Part shown: positions 45,486 to 54,437 of the stretch, piece by piece
How the letters are laid out: the number at the start of each line of letters is the position of its first letter
How positions within the stretch are numbered: the first letter of the stretch is position 1
Assembly (NCBI GenBank): GCA_000687675.1
Contig: JHWS01000004.1
Span: 124,001 to 188,000, forward strand
Direction of reading: 5' to 3'
Origin: Lachnospiraceae bacterium NC2008
Lineage (GTDB): Bacteria > Bacillota > Clostridia > Lachnospirales > Lachnospiraceae
DNA: 64,000 bases
Notes under the pieces: model-generated
Told to the model about the DNA's origin: nothing
The model's input: the letters and a program-made list of their open reading frames with translations, nothing else
The model's database searches: none
Program-made: the position numbers and the translations under genes

Positions 45486-47219
45486 ATGTTTAAAAAAGTA
45501 GCTCCATATATTGGAGAGTACAAGAAATATACTGTAGGTGCAGCTATCTTAATGTCACTTGGTATTGTGGCATATGTTACCCCTTATTTTTTCTTGTATC
45601 AGATAATTTCACCTCTTACTAGAGGGGAAAGTATAACTATTAGTTATATTCTATACAGGGTGGGAGCAATTGCTATATGTGAATTGTTATATAGCTTTGC
45701 CTATATAAAGGGACTTGAGTTTTCACACATAAGTGCTTATAACACCCTAAAGAATATTCGTATATCACTTCAAAACAAGCTTGAAAAACAGCCATTGGGA
45801 AATATTAAGGAATTAGGTAATGGTCGTATAAAGAAAGTCTTTACTGATGATATCGACCAGATAGAAATTCTTCTTGCTCACGCTATTCCAGAAGGAATTG
45901 CCAATATTGGCATCCCAGTTTTAATTATGATTTTGATGTTCATAGTTAACTGGAGAATGGGCCTTTTAGCCTTAGTACCTTTATTCGTTGGTGTGCTAGC
46001 AATGGGTATGATGATGAAGGCTGGATTTGCCAAGATGAATGAATACTATGAATCTGCGGCAAAGATGAACAATACAATCATTGAATATGTTAACGGTATG
46101 GAAGTTGTAAAGGTATTCAACAAGGACGGAGATTCATATAAGCGATTTGGAGAGGTTGTAAGAAATTATAGAGATTTTACCATAGCCTGGTACAAGGTTT
46201 GCTGGCCTTGGATTGCTATATATACAAGTATCCTTCCATGCTTAGTGCTTCTCATGCTTCCATTTGGATCTTCAATGGTTCTTGGAGGAACAATAGGTCT
46301 TGACAGGCTGATTCTTGTGTTTTGTATGTCCTTTGCTGTAGGACCATCCTTACTTAAGGCTCTTAACTTCGGAGGACAGTTCCCACAGCTCAATTATAAG
46401 ATAGATGAACTTGAGAAATTAATGGATCATCCACCACTTAAAGAGGGAACATCAGAATTCAAAGGTAATAATCTTGATGTAGAATTTAAAGATATTCATT
46501 TTTCGTATTGTGATGCAGAAGTTCTCCATGGAGTAAATCTATCTCTTAAGCAGGGAACTACAACAGCTATAGTTGGTGAATCAGGAAGTGGTAAGTCAAC
46601 ATTAGCAAAACTACTGGTTCATTATTACGACCTTGATTCTGGAAATATTACTATAGGTGGACAGGATATTACTGATATGTCACTGGAAGCACTTAATAAT
46701 CAGGTTGCATTCGTATCTCAGGAACAGTTCTTGTTTAATACTTCTCTTAAAGAAAACATATTAATTGGTAAGCCGGATGCAAGTGATGAAGAGGTAAGGA
46801 ATGCAGCAAGAAGAGCTCAGTGTGATGAATTCCTTGAAAGACTGCCAGATGGTATAGAGACTATGGCAGGAGATGGAGGAAAGCAGTTATCTGGCGGTGA
46901 GAGACAGAGAATATCCCTTGCAAGAGCTATTCTTAAGGATGCTCCTATCATAGTACTTGATGAGGCTACAGCCTTTATGGATCCGGAAAATGAAGAGAAG
47001 ATGAACAAGGCTCTTGATGAGATTATTAAGAATAAGACTGTGTTAGTTATTGCTCACAGACTATCTACAATTAAAAACGCAGACAAGATATGTGTTATGA
47101 AAGAAGGCCAGTGTATTGCCTGTGACAGCCACGAAGGACTTATTGATAGCTGCGCAGAATATAAGAAATTATGGGATGCATCTGTATCAGCATCAACATG
47201 GAAGATAAAGGAGGCATAG
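45486..47219 (+). CDS. ABC transporter, fused permease/ATPase, subunit 1 (pair 4)
   Basis: A 577-residue exporter-fold half-transporter. ATG 45486 follows GGAGGA by 7 bp; an in-frame TTG at 45471 is less likely. Walker A GESGSGKS from 364, signature LSGGERQR near 468, IVLDEATAFMDPENE and VIAHRL. The D-loop is again of the YbtP type. Confidence 0.88.
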   Translation: MFKKVAPYIGEYKKYTVGAAILMSLGIVAYVTPYFFLYQIISPLTRGESITISYILYRVGAIAICELLYSFAYIKGLEFSHISAYNTLKNIRISLQNKLEKQPLGNIKELGNGRIKKVFTDDIDQIEILLAHAIPEGIANIGIPVLIMILMFIVNWRMGLLALVPLFVGVLAMGMMMKAGFAKMNEYYESAAKMNNTIIEYVNGMEVVKVFNKDGDSYKRFGEVVRNYRDFTIAWYKVCWPWIAIYTSILPCLVLLMLPFGSSMVLGGTIGLDRLILVFCMSFAVGPSLLKALNFGGQFPQLNYKIDELEKLMDHPPLKEGTSEFKGNNLDVEFKDIHFSYCDAEVLHGVNLSLKQGTTTAIVGESGSGKSTLAKLLVHYYDLDSGNITIGGQDITDMSLEALNNQVAFVSQEQFLFNTSLKENILIGKPDASDEEVRNAARRAQCDEFLERLPDGIETMAGDGGKQLSGGERQRISLARAILKDAPIIVLDEATAFMDPENEEKMNKALDEIIKNKTVLVIAHRLSTIKNADKICVMKEGQCIACDSHEGLIDSCAEYKKLWDASVSASTWKIKEA

Positions 47220-47224
47220 AAGAG

Positions 47225-48952
47225 ATGTTAGGAATATTACATAGAATAGTTAATATGACTGGTAAATATAAGACAAGGATTCGTGCTTCTTATATTACAG
47301 CCTTCTTAAAAGGAATAATGATGAAGGTACCACTTGTACTATGCTTCTTTGCAATAAACTACTTTATGGAAGGAAGTATGAATAAAGAAAAATGCTATAT
47401 ATTAGGCGGTGCAGCACTTGTTAGTGTTATTCTTGAAACCATTTTTGAACATATTTCCAATGTACTTCAGTCTGCAACTGGATACATGGTATTTGCAGAT
47501 ATGAGAGAAAGACTTGGTGATCACCTTAGAAAACTTCCTATGGGTTATTTTACAGAAGGTAATATTGGTAAGATCAGCACAGTTTTATCAACTGATATGG
47601 TATTTATCGAAGAAAACTGTATGGGAGTTCTTTCGGAATTAGTATCATTCATCATTTCTCAGAGTCTCATGATAGTTATGATGTTTTTTATGAATCTTTG
47701 GTTAGGCCTTCTTTCGTTAATAACTGTATGTATATTTATAATTATTGGTAATGTTCTCCTTAAAGTATCTCTAAAGCATTCAGTTTTAAAGCAGGAGGCC
47801 AGCGAATCACTGACAGAAGAAGTGCTTGATTTTACTGAGGGTATAGGTATCATCAAGTCTTATAACATGCTTGGCGAAAAATCTAAAAAACTTACTAATG
47901 AATTTGAAAACAGCTGTAAAACAAATATAGGCTTTGAAATTGCCTATAGTCCATATTCAAGAGGTTTATATCTTACTTATGGTATAGGAACGGTAGCTGT
48001 TCTTGCGCTTTCAGCATATTTATATAACGCAGGAACTATATCTAATGTTTATCTGATTGGTATGTCACTATTTTTATTTGATCTTTATAATTCAATAAAA
48101 GGTTATTATGGTCAGATGGCAAGACTTACTGTTACAGAGGCAAGTATTGATAGAATCGAGGAAGTATTTGCTGCCAAGGAACTTGATGATAGTGGCAAAA
48201 AGGTATTAGGACAGCAGGAATCGGCATATGATGCAGAGATTGAATATGACGATGTTAGTTTTGGGTATACTGAAAAGGAAGTACTTAAGAATATTTCCTT
48301 TAAAATTGGCAAAGGTGATATGACTGCTTTAGTTGGACCTAGTGGTGGTGGTAAATCTACTGTTGCTTCCTTGCTTGCCAGATTCTGGGATATTAAAAAA
48401 GGAAGCATAAAGGTTAAAGGACAGGATATAAGAGAGGTAGCACTGGGAAGCCTTATGGATGAAATTAGTATGGTATTCCAAAGAGTATATCTTTTCCAGG
48501 ATACAATATATAACAATATTGCTATAAGCAGACCTGATGCAAGTAGGGAAGAGGTTATAGAAGCTGCTAAAAAGGCTAGATGCTACGACTTTATAATGAA
48601 TCTCCCTGAAGGCTTTGATACTGTAATTGGTGAGGGTGGTGCATCACTTTCAGGCGGTGAACAGCAGAGAATATCTATTGCAAGATGTATCCTAAAGGAC
48701 TCACCTATAGTAATACTTGACGAAGCTACAGCTAGTGTTGATGCCGATAATGAAAGAGCTATACAGGAAGCTATATCAGAACTTTGTAAAAATAAGACAC
48801 TTCTCGTTATTGCTCACAGATTAAAAACTATAAAGGATGCAGATCAGATATTAGTTATATCTAACGGTGAGATTATAGAAAGAGGAAACCATAATAGCCT
48901 TATTGAAGCTAAAGGAACATACGCTCATATGGTATCATTACAGGCTTCATAA
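47225..48952 (+). CDS. ABC transporter, fused permease/ATPase, subunit 2 (pair 4)
   Basis: A 575-residue partner. ATG 47225 with AAGGAGG 10 bp upstream; the frame is open to 47171 inside the preceding gene. Walker A GPSGGGKS from 371, signature LSGGEQQR near 475, VILDEATASVDADNE (DADNE instead of DPENE) and VIAHRL. No clear terminator follows; an isolated promoter begins 7 bp after the stop. Confidence 0.88.
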   Translation: MLGILHRIVNMTGKYKTRIRASYITAFLKGIMMKVPLVLCFFAINYFMEGSMNKEKCYILGGAALVSVILETIFEHISNVLQSATGYMVFADMRERLGDHLRKLPMGYFTEGNIGKISTVLSTDMVFIEENCMGVLSELVSFIISQSLMIVMMFFMNLWLGLLSLITVCIFIIIGNVLLKVSLKHSVLKQEASESLTEEVLDFTEGIGIIKSYNMLGEKSKKLTNEFENSCKTNIGFEIAYSPYSRGLYLTYGIGTVAVLALSAYLYNAGTISNVYLIGMSLFLFDLYNSIKGYYGQMARLTVTEASIDRIEEVFAAKELDDSGKKVLGQQESAYDAEIEYDDVSFGYTEKEVLKNISFKIGKGDMTALVGPSGGGKSTVASLLARFWDIKKGSIKVKGQDIREVALGSLMDEISMVFQRVYLFQDTIYNNIAISRPDASREEVIEAAKKARCYDFIMNLPEGFDTVIGEGGASLSGGEQQRISIARCILKDSPIVILDEATASVDADNERAIQEAISELCKNKTLLVIAHRLKTIKDADQILVISNGEIIERGNHNSLIEAKGTYAHMVSLQAS

Positions 48953-48958
48953 TATATC

Positions 48959-49017
48959 TTGACAAAAATAAGTGAACACTGTATGCTAATAATCGTCATT
49001 GGTGAACAGTGTTCACT
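48959..49017 (+). promoter_or_regulatory. Promoter with TetR-like palindrome but no TetR gene
   Basis: TTGACA (48959-48964), 17 bp, TATGCT (48982-48987). AGTGAACACTG (48971-48981) in the spacer is the reverse complement of CAGTGTTCACT (49007-49017), and GTGAACAGTGTTCAC (49002-49016) is itself a palindrome. It has the layout of the TetR promoters in this window, yet the next gene is ECF-2. Confidence 0.72.
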
Positions 49018-49022
49018 ATTAA

Positions 49023-49047
49023 TTACCTCTCCTAATAAGAGAGGTAA
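49023..49047. other. Stem-loop in the ECF-2 leader
   Basis: 9-bp stem TTACCTCTC / GAGAGGTAA with a 7-nt loop. It is followed by A, not T, so it is not a normal + strand terminator. Confidence 0.5.
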
Positions 49048-49061
49048 AAAAATAATACACG

Positions 49062-49077
49062 GTTAGTGTTAGCTAAC
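49062..49077 (+). promoter_or_regulatory. GTTAG-N6-CTAAC box upstream of ECF-2
   Basis: GTTAGTGTTAGCTAAC, ending 13 bp before the S gene start, where it overlaps the approach to the ribosome binding site. Confidence 0.75.
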
Positions 49078-49090
49078 AAAAGGAGAAAAA

Positions 49091-49681
49091 ATGAAAACTA
49101 AAAAATTAACTGCTAAAGATTTTATTACTATTGGTATTTTCACTGCTATATGGTTTGTAGTTGAATTTGCTGTTGGGATGCTTGGATACATCCATCCTTA
49201 TATTGTTGCTTCATACGTAGTAATTCTTCCTATTGCAGCAGCTATACCTATGATGCTTTTTTATACAAAAACTGAGAAATTCGGAATGATTACAATTATG
49301 TCAGTACTTATTGCAATCATTATGTTTGTTACTGGTATGGGCTATCTCGGAGCTCCACTGGTTATAATATCTGGTCTTGTTGCAGATCTTATTGCCAAGG
49401 CAGGCGGATATAAGAATTTTAAAAATATTATGTTTAGTTACGCTATATTTGGATTATGGGTATGTGCTAACTTCTTCCCAATCTTAATCACTGCTAAACA
49501 GTATAAGAAAGACCTTGTAGATTCGGGATTCTCAGCTGAATATTGCAACAGCTTATTTAAAGCTATTAATACAAAGACTATTGCAATTTTAGTAGTTATA
49601 TGTTTTGTGTTTGGCATTATCGGAGCATTTATCGGTAAAGCAACAGTAAAGAAGCATTTTGAGAAGGCTGGAATCGTTTAA
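49091..49681 (+). CDS. MptD-family ECF transporter S component (second copy)
   Basis: A 196-residue membrane protein, paralogue of the 21000 gene. KLTAKDFITIGIFTAIW at the N-terminus, about five helices, and GAFIGKATVKKHFEKAGIV at the C-terminus. Its stop overlaps the EcfT start by 1 bp. Divergence from the first copy suggests a different ligand. Confidence 0.85.
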   Translation: MKTKKLTAKDFITIGIFTAIWFVVEFAVGMLGYIHPYIVASYVVILPIAAAIPMMLFYTKTEKFGMITIMSVLIAIIMFVTGMGYLGAPLVIISGLVADLIAKAGGYKNFKNIMFSYAIFGLWVCANFFPILITAKQYKKDLVDSGFSAEYCNSLFKAINTKTIAILVVICFVFGIIGAFIGKATVKKHFEKAGIV

Positions 49682-50382
49682 TGAAAGCAGGACTTGATCC
49701 AAGAACAAAACTATATATGATTCTTATCGTATCGGCCATTGTTATGATGAGTGCTACAACTCCTTTATTGTGGACAGTCAGGATAATAATGACAATGATA
49801 CCGCTTATACTTCTTGTTATTGAAAAAAGATACTCTAGTGCGGCATGTTTTACCATTCTTTATGCGTTAGCTTTAGTACTTACCTTTCGCTTTATGTCTG
49901 AGCAAAACTCAGGAATATTACAATCCCTCTTAACAGGATATAGTGGTATCGTTGTTCAATTCCTGCCTGCCCTTATAACTGCCTGGTATGTTGTAAGGAC
50001 AACCAAGATAGGCGAATTTATGTCAGCTATGCAGAAGATGTATATGCCTGATGGTATAGCGATTTCTCTAGCTGTTGTTATGAGATTCTTTCCAACAATC
50101 AAAGAAGAATATTCTTCTATTAATGATGCTATGAGGATGAGAGGAATATCATTCGGAGGTGGAAAGGTTTCCAAGATGGTTGAATACAGGATGATACCGT
50201 TGTTGTTCTCTTGTGTAAATATTGGAGACGAACTTTCTGCAGCAGCTATTACAAGAGGTCTTGGCGGAGAAAACAAAAGAAGCAGCGTAGTCAGACTTAA
50301 ACTTGGAATATGTGACTGGCTGTTAATTACTATATTTACAGGAGCATTAGCTATATTCATTAGCTTTAAATACATACTATGA
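49681..50382 (+). CDS. ECF transporter T component (second copy)
   Basis: A 233-residue EcfT-like protein. LDPRTKLYMILI N-terminus and coupling motifs NDAMRMRGIS and SAAAITRGLG. It overlaps the S gene by 1 bp and the ATPase gene by 4 bp. Confidence 0.86.
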   Translation: MKAGLDPRTKLYMILIVSAIVMMSATTPLLWTVRIIMTMIPLILLVIEKRYSSAACFTILYALALVLTFRFMSEQNSGILQSLLTGYSGIVVQFLPALITAWYVVRTTKIGEFMSAMQKMYMPDGIAISLAVVMRFFPTIKEEYSSINDAMRMRGISFGGGKVSKMVEYRMIPLLFSCVNIGDELSAAAITRGLGGENKRSSVVRLKLGICDWLLITIFTGALAIFISFKYIL

Positions 50383-51887
50383 GTGAAAAAATAATAAATA
50401 TTGACAATGTAAGTTTTAAATACAAAGGATCAGAAGAAGGGTTACTTAGTAACCTTTCTTTATCTATTTCTAGGGGTGAAACCCTTCTTTTAACAGGAGG
50501 CTCAGGCTCAGGAAAGACAACAATTATAAGACTAATTAACGGACTGATACCTCATTACTATCAGGGAGATATAGAAGGGAAAGTAATTGTTGCAGGTAAA
50601 GATATTAGCCAGACTCAGCTATATGAACTTGCTGGACTTGTAGGAACAGTTTTTCAAAATCCAAGAAGTCAGTTCTTTTCTGTAGATACAGATGGGGAGA
50701 TTGTATTTGGTCCTGAGAATATAGGGCTTGATCCTGACAAGATTCTTGAAAGAAAAGAAGATGTTGTTTCTAAGATGCATATAGAGAAACTTATGGGCAG
50801 AAGCCTTTTTGAACTTTCGGGAGGCGAGAAACAAAGCATAGCCTGTGCTTCTGTATCTGCTTTACTTCCAGAAATAATTCTTTTGGATGAACCTTCTTCG
50901 AATCTTGATCAAGCTGCTATGGAAAAACTTAGAGAGCAGATTAAGGACTGGAAAAATGAAGGAAAAACAATTGTTATATCAGAACATAGATTATGGTATC
51001 TAAAAGATCTGGTAGACAGGGTTATATATATGGAAAATGGTAAGGTAAAGCACGAATGGACGGGCCAGGCATTTTCCAATATGGATAAGAAAACTATCGA
51101 AGAACTTAAGTTAAGACCACTTGAAGTTAAGGATATATTATCAGGAGGCTGTAAAGATAACTGTAACTGTGAGGGCGGCTGCGATATTACCAGCTCTGAT
51201 ATAGAGGATGGAGTAATTCTTAAGAATTTCTATTTTTCTTATAATAAGAAACCATACTTATTTAAAAAGAAAAAGTTCTCTTTTAATGATAAGAATCTTG
51301 AACTTAACATCTCTAAACTAGTGCTTCCTAAAAATGCTGTAATAGGCGTAGTTGGCCGTAATGGTACAGGTAAATCCACCTTTTTAAAATGCCTGTGTGG
51401 CCTTGAAAAAGACTGTAAGGGTTATATAGAAGTAGATGGAAAGATATATAAAGGAAAAGACAGGTTGAAGCTTTGCTATATGGTTATGCAGGATGTTAAC
51501 CATCAGCTTTTTACAGACAGTGTTGAAGCAGAGGTTCTCTTATCCATGAAGGAAGAGGATAAGGATAAATGCGACATGATACTTGATAAGCTGGGAATAT
51601 TAGAATTCAAAGACAAACATCCCATGGCGCTTTCAGGAGGGCAGAAACAAAGGGTGGCTATAGCTTCCGCTATGGCTGCTGATGCAAAGCTTATGCTATT
51701 TGATGAGCCGACATCGGGACTGGATTATGCACATATGGAAAAAGTTGGAGATATGCTTAAGAAACTGGCTAAAGATGGCAATACGGTTCTTGTCGTCACC
51801 CATGATCAGGAACTTATTGAGAATAGCTGTCAATATCTTCTGTGTATAGATAAGGGTAGAATCGGTTATTTTAAAAAGATGAATTAA
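50379..51887 (+). CDS. ECF transporter ATPase, two fused domains with cysteine-rich linker
   Basis: A 502-residue double ATPase. Domain 1: Walker A GGSGSGKT from 40, signature LSGGEKQS near 146, LLDEPSSNLD. Domain 2: Walker A GRNGTGKS from 326, signature LSGGQKQR near 418, FDEPTSGLD. The linker holds GGCKDNCNCEGGCD with cysteines at 258, 262, 264 and 268, absent from the paralogue at 22294. This could bind a metal or Fe-S cluster and make the ATPase metal-responsive; that is speculation. Confidence 0.86.
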   Translation: MSEKIINIDNVSFKYKGSEEGLLSNLSLSISRGETLLLTGGSGSGKTTIIRLINGLIPHYYQGDIEGKVIVAGKDISQTQLYELAGLVGTVFQNPRSQFFSVDTDGEIVFGPENIGLDPDKILERKEDVVSKMHIEKLMGRSLFELSGGEKQSIACASVSALLPEIILLDEPSSNLDQAAMEKLREQIKDWKNEGKTIVISEHRLWYLKDLVDRVIYMENGKVKHEWTGQAFSNMDKKTIEELKLRPLEVKDILSGGCKDNCNCEGGCDITSSDIEDGVILKNFYFSYNKKPYLFKKKKFSFNDKNLELNISKLVLPKNAVIGVVGRNGTGKSTFLKCLCGLEKDCKGYIEVDGKIYKGKDRLKLCYMVMQDVNHQLFTDSVEAEVLLSMKEEDKDKCDMILDKLGILEFKDKHPMALSGGQKQRVAIASAMAADAKLMLFDEPTSGLDYAHMEKVGDMLKKLAKDGNTVLVVTHDQELIENSCQYLLCIDKGRIGYFKKMN

Positions 51888-51922
51888 TACATAGAGTATT
51901 CTTCCTAAAATATATAAAAGGA

Positions 51923-51969
51923 AGTGTGGAAACCGGAGTGAAATTCTCATTTGTTTTCACACTTTTTTT
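51923..51969 (+). terminator. Intrinsic terminator after ECF-2
   Basis: The arms AGTGTGGAAAC and GTTTTCACACT (one G-U pair) enclose a 19-nt loop, followed by seven T. The remaining 190 bp to the next gene is AT-rich with no other clear element. Confidence 0.8.
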
Positions 51970-52165
51970 GTTGATACAACTGTCATTATTAACGGATATT
52001 AGTTGCTGTTTTTGTGTAAAATTTTTAAAAAATGAAATTTCTGTGAACATATAAAATAAAGGCTTTTTGGCTGGTTACTGTTAAGTTATTGTTATATTAA
52101 ATGAAATAAAATTACTATCAAAATGAGAAGTGAAAACGATTTCGGGAAGGAAGGGTATTCTAATT

Positions 52166-54196
52166 ATGGCAAAGAGCAAAAAGAAAACCAGAAAGACAAC
52201 TATCAGCCAGAAGATTTTCTTTCAGGTTGCAGGAACAGCTATTGTAATATTGGGGGCGGTATTTGTTGTTACATTTTTCTTTGTAAAGCAGATGTTTGTA
52301 AATACAAAGATTAATGATGTTAAAGATGTTTTGGTTGCTGATGCAGGAACGCTTTCAACAGAGCTTGAAAATATGTTTAACCTTGCGGGAGCAATTGCCA
52401 ATAATGATGATATCAGAGATTCTTCAGGTACATATGATGCCAAGAAGTATAAATTAATGAAATACTGCAGTGATCTTAAGATGGAATCTATCGGTTATAT
52501 CACATCAGATGGTACGTTAAGGGCTGTAGATGGTTATGTAGCCAATGTATCAGATTCAGATTATTTTAAGCAGATTATGACTGGCAAAAGATATATCAGC
52601 CAGCCTGCATATAATACTATGACAGGAAAGATGATAGTCTTCGTTGCAGTACCGCTTTATGATCAGGAAAACAGACTATTCGGTGGTATAACCTGTTCAT
52701 TTGATGCTGCAAAGCTTTCTGAACTTGTTATGAATGTTAATCTTAATGGCAAAGGTACATCTATGATGCTTGGCAGTGATGGTACTGTTATTGCCAACGA
52801 AGATCAGGAGCTTGTTAATAATCAGGTTAATTATACAATCGTAGGTGATGGCGGCGTAGAAGCACAGGGACAGGCAGATTACTTTAACGATATGCTTGTT
52901 AAATCTCAAAATGGAGAGACAGGCTATAGAGAATATATGGACAACTATGGTTTCTATACCACTGTTGAGGGTTCAGATGGATGGATGATCTATTTTGAAA
53001 TCCCTAAGGCTGATATGACAGGAGAAGTTACCAAACTTACTTATTTCTTCCTTATTGGAGGAGCTGCTGGTGTTGTACTCCTTGGTATAACAGCTGCCTT
53101 TATCGGAGCGCTTATTTCTAAACGAGTAAAGAAACTTGATAAGGTAATACAAGCAGTTGCCAATAATGATTTTACGGTTGAGATCAGTCCTAAAGAACTT
53201 GGCAATACTGATGAAATCGCTGCTATGAACAGAAGTATGGAAGCATTTATTGCAGGAATGAGAGATAAGCTTTCAGAACTTAAGAATGAAGTTGAGAAGC
53301 TTTCTGTTCAGGCTAAGAATAGCCGTGAAGCATCTGGTTCACTTAATGAACAGGCAGAGTCACAGTCTAAGTCTATGGAACAGATTGACCAGGCTATGGA
53401 AGGTATGTCTCATGCAGTTGAAGAACTTGCGGAAAATGCTACTAACCTTGCTGGCTCAGTTAAGAACCTTACTACAAAGGGCGACGAGACTGGAAAGATT
53501 ATGGAAGACCTTGTTGATTCAGCTAAGACTGGTGAGAAGGATATGAATTCTGTACAGGATAGCATGGGTCACCTTAATGAAAGTATGCAGTCTATGAATG
53601 AAGTAGTTGCAACAGTTGATGAAGCTGCAAAGAAGATTACTTCTATAGTAGATATGATTAGCGAGATCGCAGATCAGACTAACCTGCTTTCTCTCAATGC
53701 TTCTATCGAAGCTGCCAGAGCCGGTGAAGCAGGAAGAGGCTTCGCAGTAGTAGCAGGAGAAATTGGAAAACTTGCCAATGATTCAACAAGTGCTACAGCA
53801 CAGATTACAGAAATCATTGGAAATATCATAAATCAGATCAATGCTCTTTCAAAAAAATCGGCAGAAAGTATGGATGAAATAGGTATTAGTACACAGGCAG
53901 TTTCATCAGCGGGTGCTACTTTTGCTACTATCTTCAAGAACCTTGAAGAAGCAGGAAATACTATGGAAGAGATGGTTAAGATGATGGGCGAAGTAAACGA
54001 CATCGCATCGTCTGTAGCTGCTATATCAGAAGAACAGAGTGCAAGTACTGAAGAAGTATCAGCAACTGTTCAGGAAGTTGCTCTTAGTGCAAGACGAGTA
54101 TCTGAAGAGAGTCATGGTGTAGACCAGGCAGCAGGAACTGTTGCAGATTCAGCTGACTCAATCAACGCATTCGTAGATAGCTTTAAGATAAAATAA
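52166..54196 (+). CDS. Methyl-accepting chemotaxis protein
   Basis: A 676-residue receptor. Short basic N-terminus, membrane helix about 15-40, extracellular dCache-type sensor (about 45-280), second helix about 290-315, HAMP ([22 protein letters not shown]) and a cytoplasmic signalling coil. The hairpin tip [22 protein letters not shown] is canonical. ATG 52166 is preferred to in-frame GTG 52130 because GGAAGG lies at the right distance and it leaves a normal N-terminus. No pentapeptide CheR tether is seen at the C-terminus. Confidence 0.9.
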   Translation: MAKSKKKTRKTTISQKIFFQVAGTAIVILGAVFVVTFFFVKQMFVNTKINDVKDVLVADAGTLSTELENMFNLAGAIANNDDIRDSSGTYDAKKYKLMKYCSDLKMESIGYITSDGTLRAVDGYVANVSDSDYFKQIMTGKRYISQPAYNTMTGKMIVFVAVPLYDQENRLFGGITCSFDAAKLSELVMNVNLNGKGTSMMLGSDGTVIANEDQELVNNQVNYTIVGDGGVEAQGQADYFNDMLVKSQNGETGYREYMDNYGFYTTVEGSDGWMIYFEIPKADMTGEVTKLTYFFLIGGAAGVVLLGITAAFIGALISKRVKKLDKVIQAVANNDFTVEISPKELGNTDEIAAMNRSMEAFIAGMRDKLSELKNEVEKLSVQAKNSREASGSLNEQAESQSKSMEQIDQAMEGMSHAVEELAENATNLAGSVKNLTTKGDETGKIMEDLVDSAKTGEKDMNSVQDSMGHLNESMQSMNEVVATVDEAAKKITSIVDMISEIADQTNLLSLNASIEAARAGEAGRGFAVVAGEIGKLANDSTSATAQITEIIGNIINQINALSKKSAESMDEIGISTQAVSSAGATFATIFKNLEEAGNTMEEMVKMMGEVNDIASSVAAISEEQSASTEEVSATVQEVALSARRVSEESHGVDQAAGTVADSADSINAFVDSFKIK

Positions 54197-54226
54197 TTTA
54201 AAGATAAACTAATTTAAAGATAAAAT
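54182..54226 (+). repeat. Short tandem repeat over the MCP stop codon
   Basis: Three near-copies of TTTAAAGATAAA(A/C)TAA, about 16 bp each. The first encodes the last residues and stop of the MCP, the others follow it. Confidence 0.6.
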
Positions 54227-54229
54227 TTG

Positions 54230-54270
54230 AGCTGCAGGGAGTTAATCCTTGCGGCTTTTTATTTTTTTTA
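54230..54270 (+). terminator. Intrinsic terminator after MCP
   Basis: 11-bp stem AGCTGCAGGGA / TCCTTGCGGCT (two G-U pairs) with a GTTAA loop and a long T tract. Confidence 0.88.
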
Positions 54271-54437
54271 CCGGCAGATATGGAGACGTGTGGGGATAAA
54301 CAAATAAAGATTTGATACCAACGAAGTGGTGTAAAATTTACATAAAATATGTTATAATAAATCGAATTTTCGCGGCCTGATGCCGCAGAATATTTACTCG
54401 ATTTTTATCGATGTTCTATTCAAAGGGGGGATTGAAC

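Noticed and set aside
49023-49047. Intrinsic terminator upstream of ECF-2
   Set aside because: The hairpin is followed by A residues on the + strand, and no T tract follows on the - strand either; kept only as an RNA hairpin.
54375-54410. Riboswitch in the histidine-kinase leader
   Set aside because: Only a small GCGGC/GCCGC hairpin and a short TCGAT repeat are seen; no known riboswitch core could be recognised.
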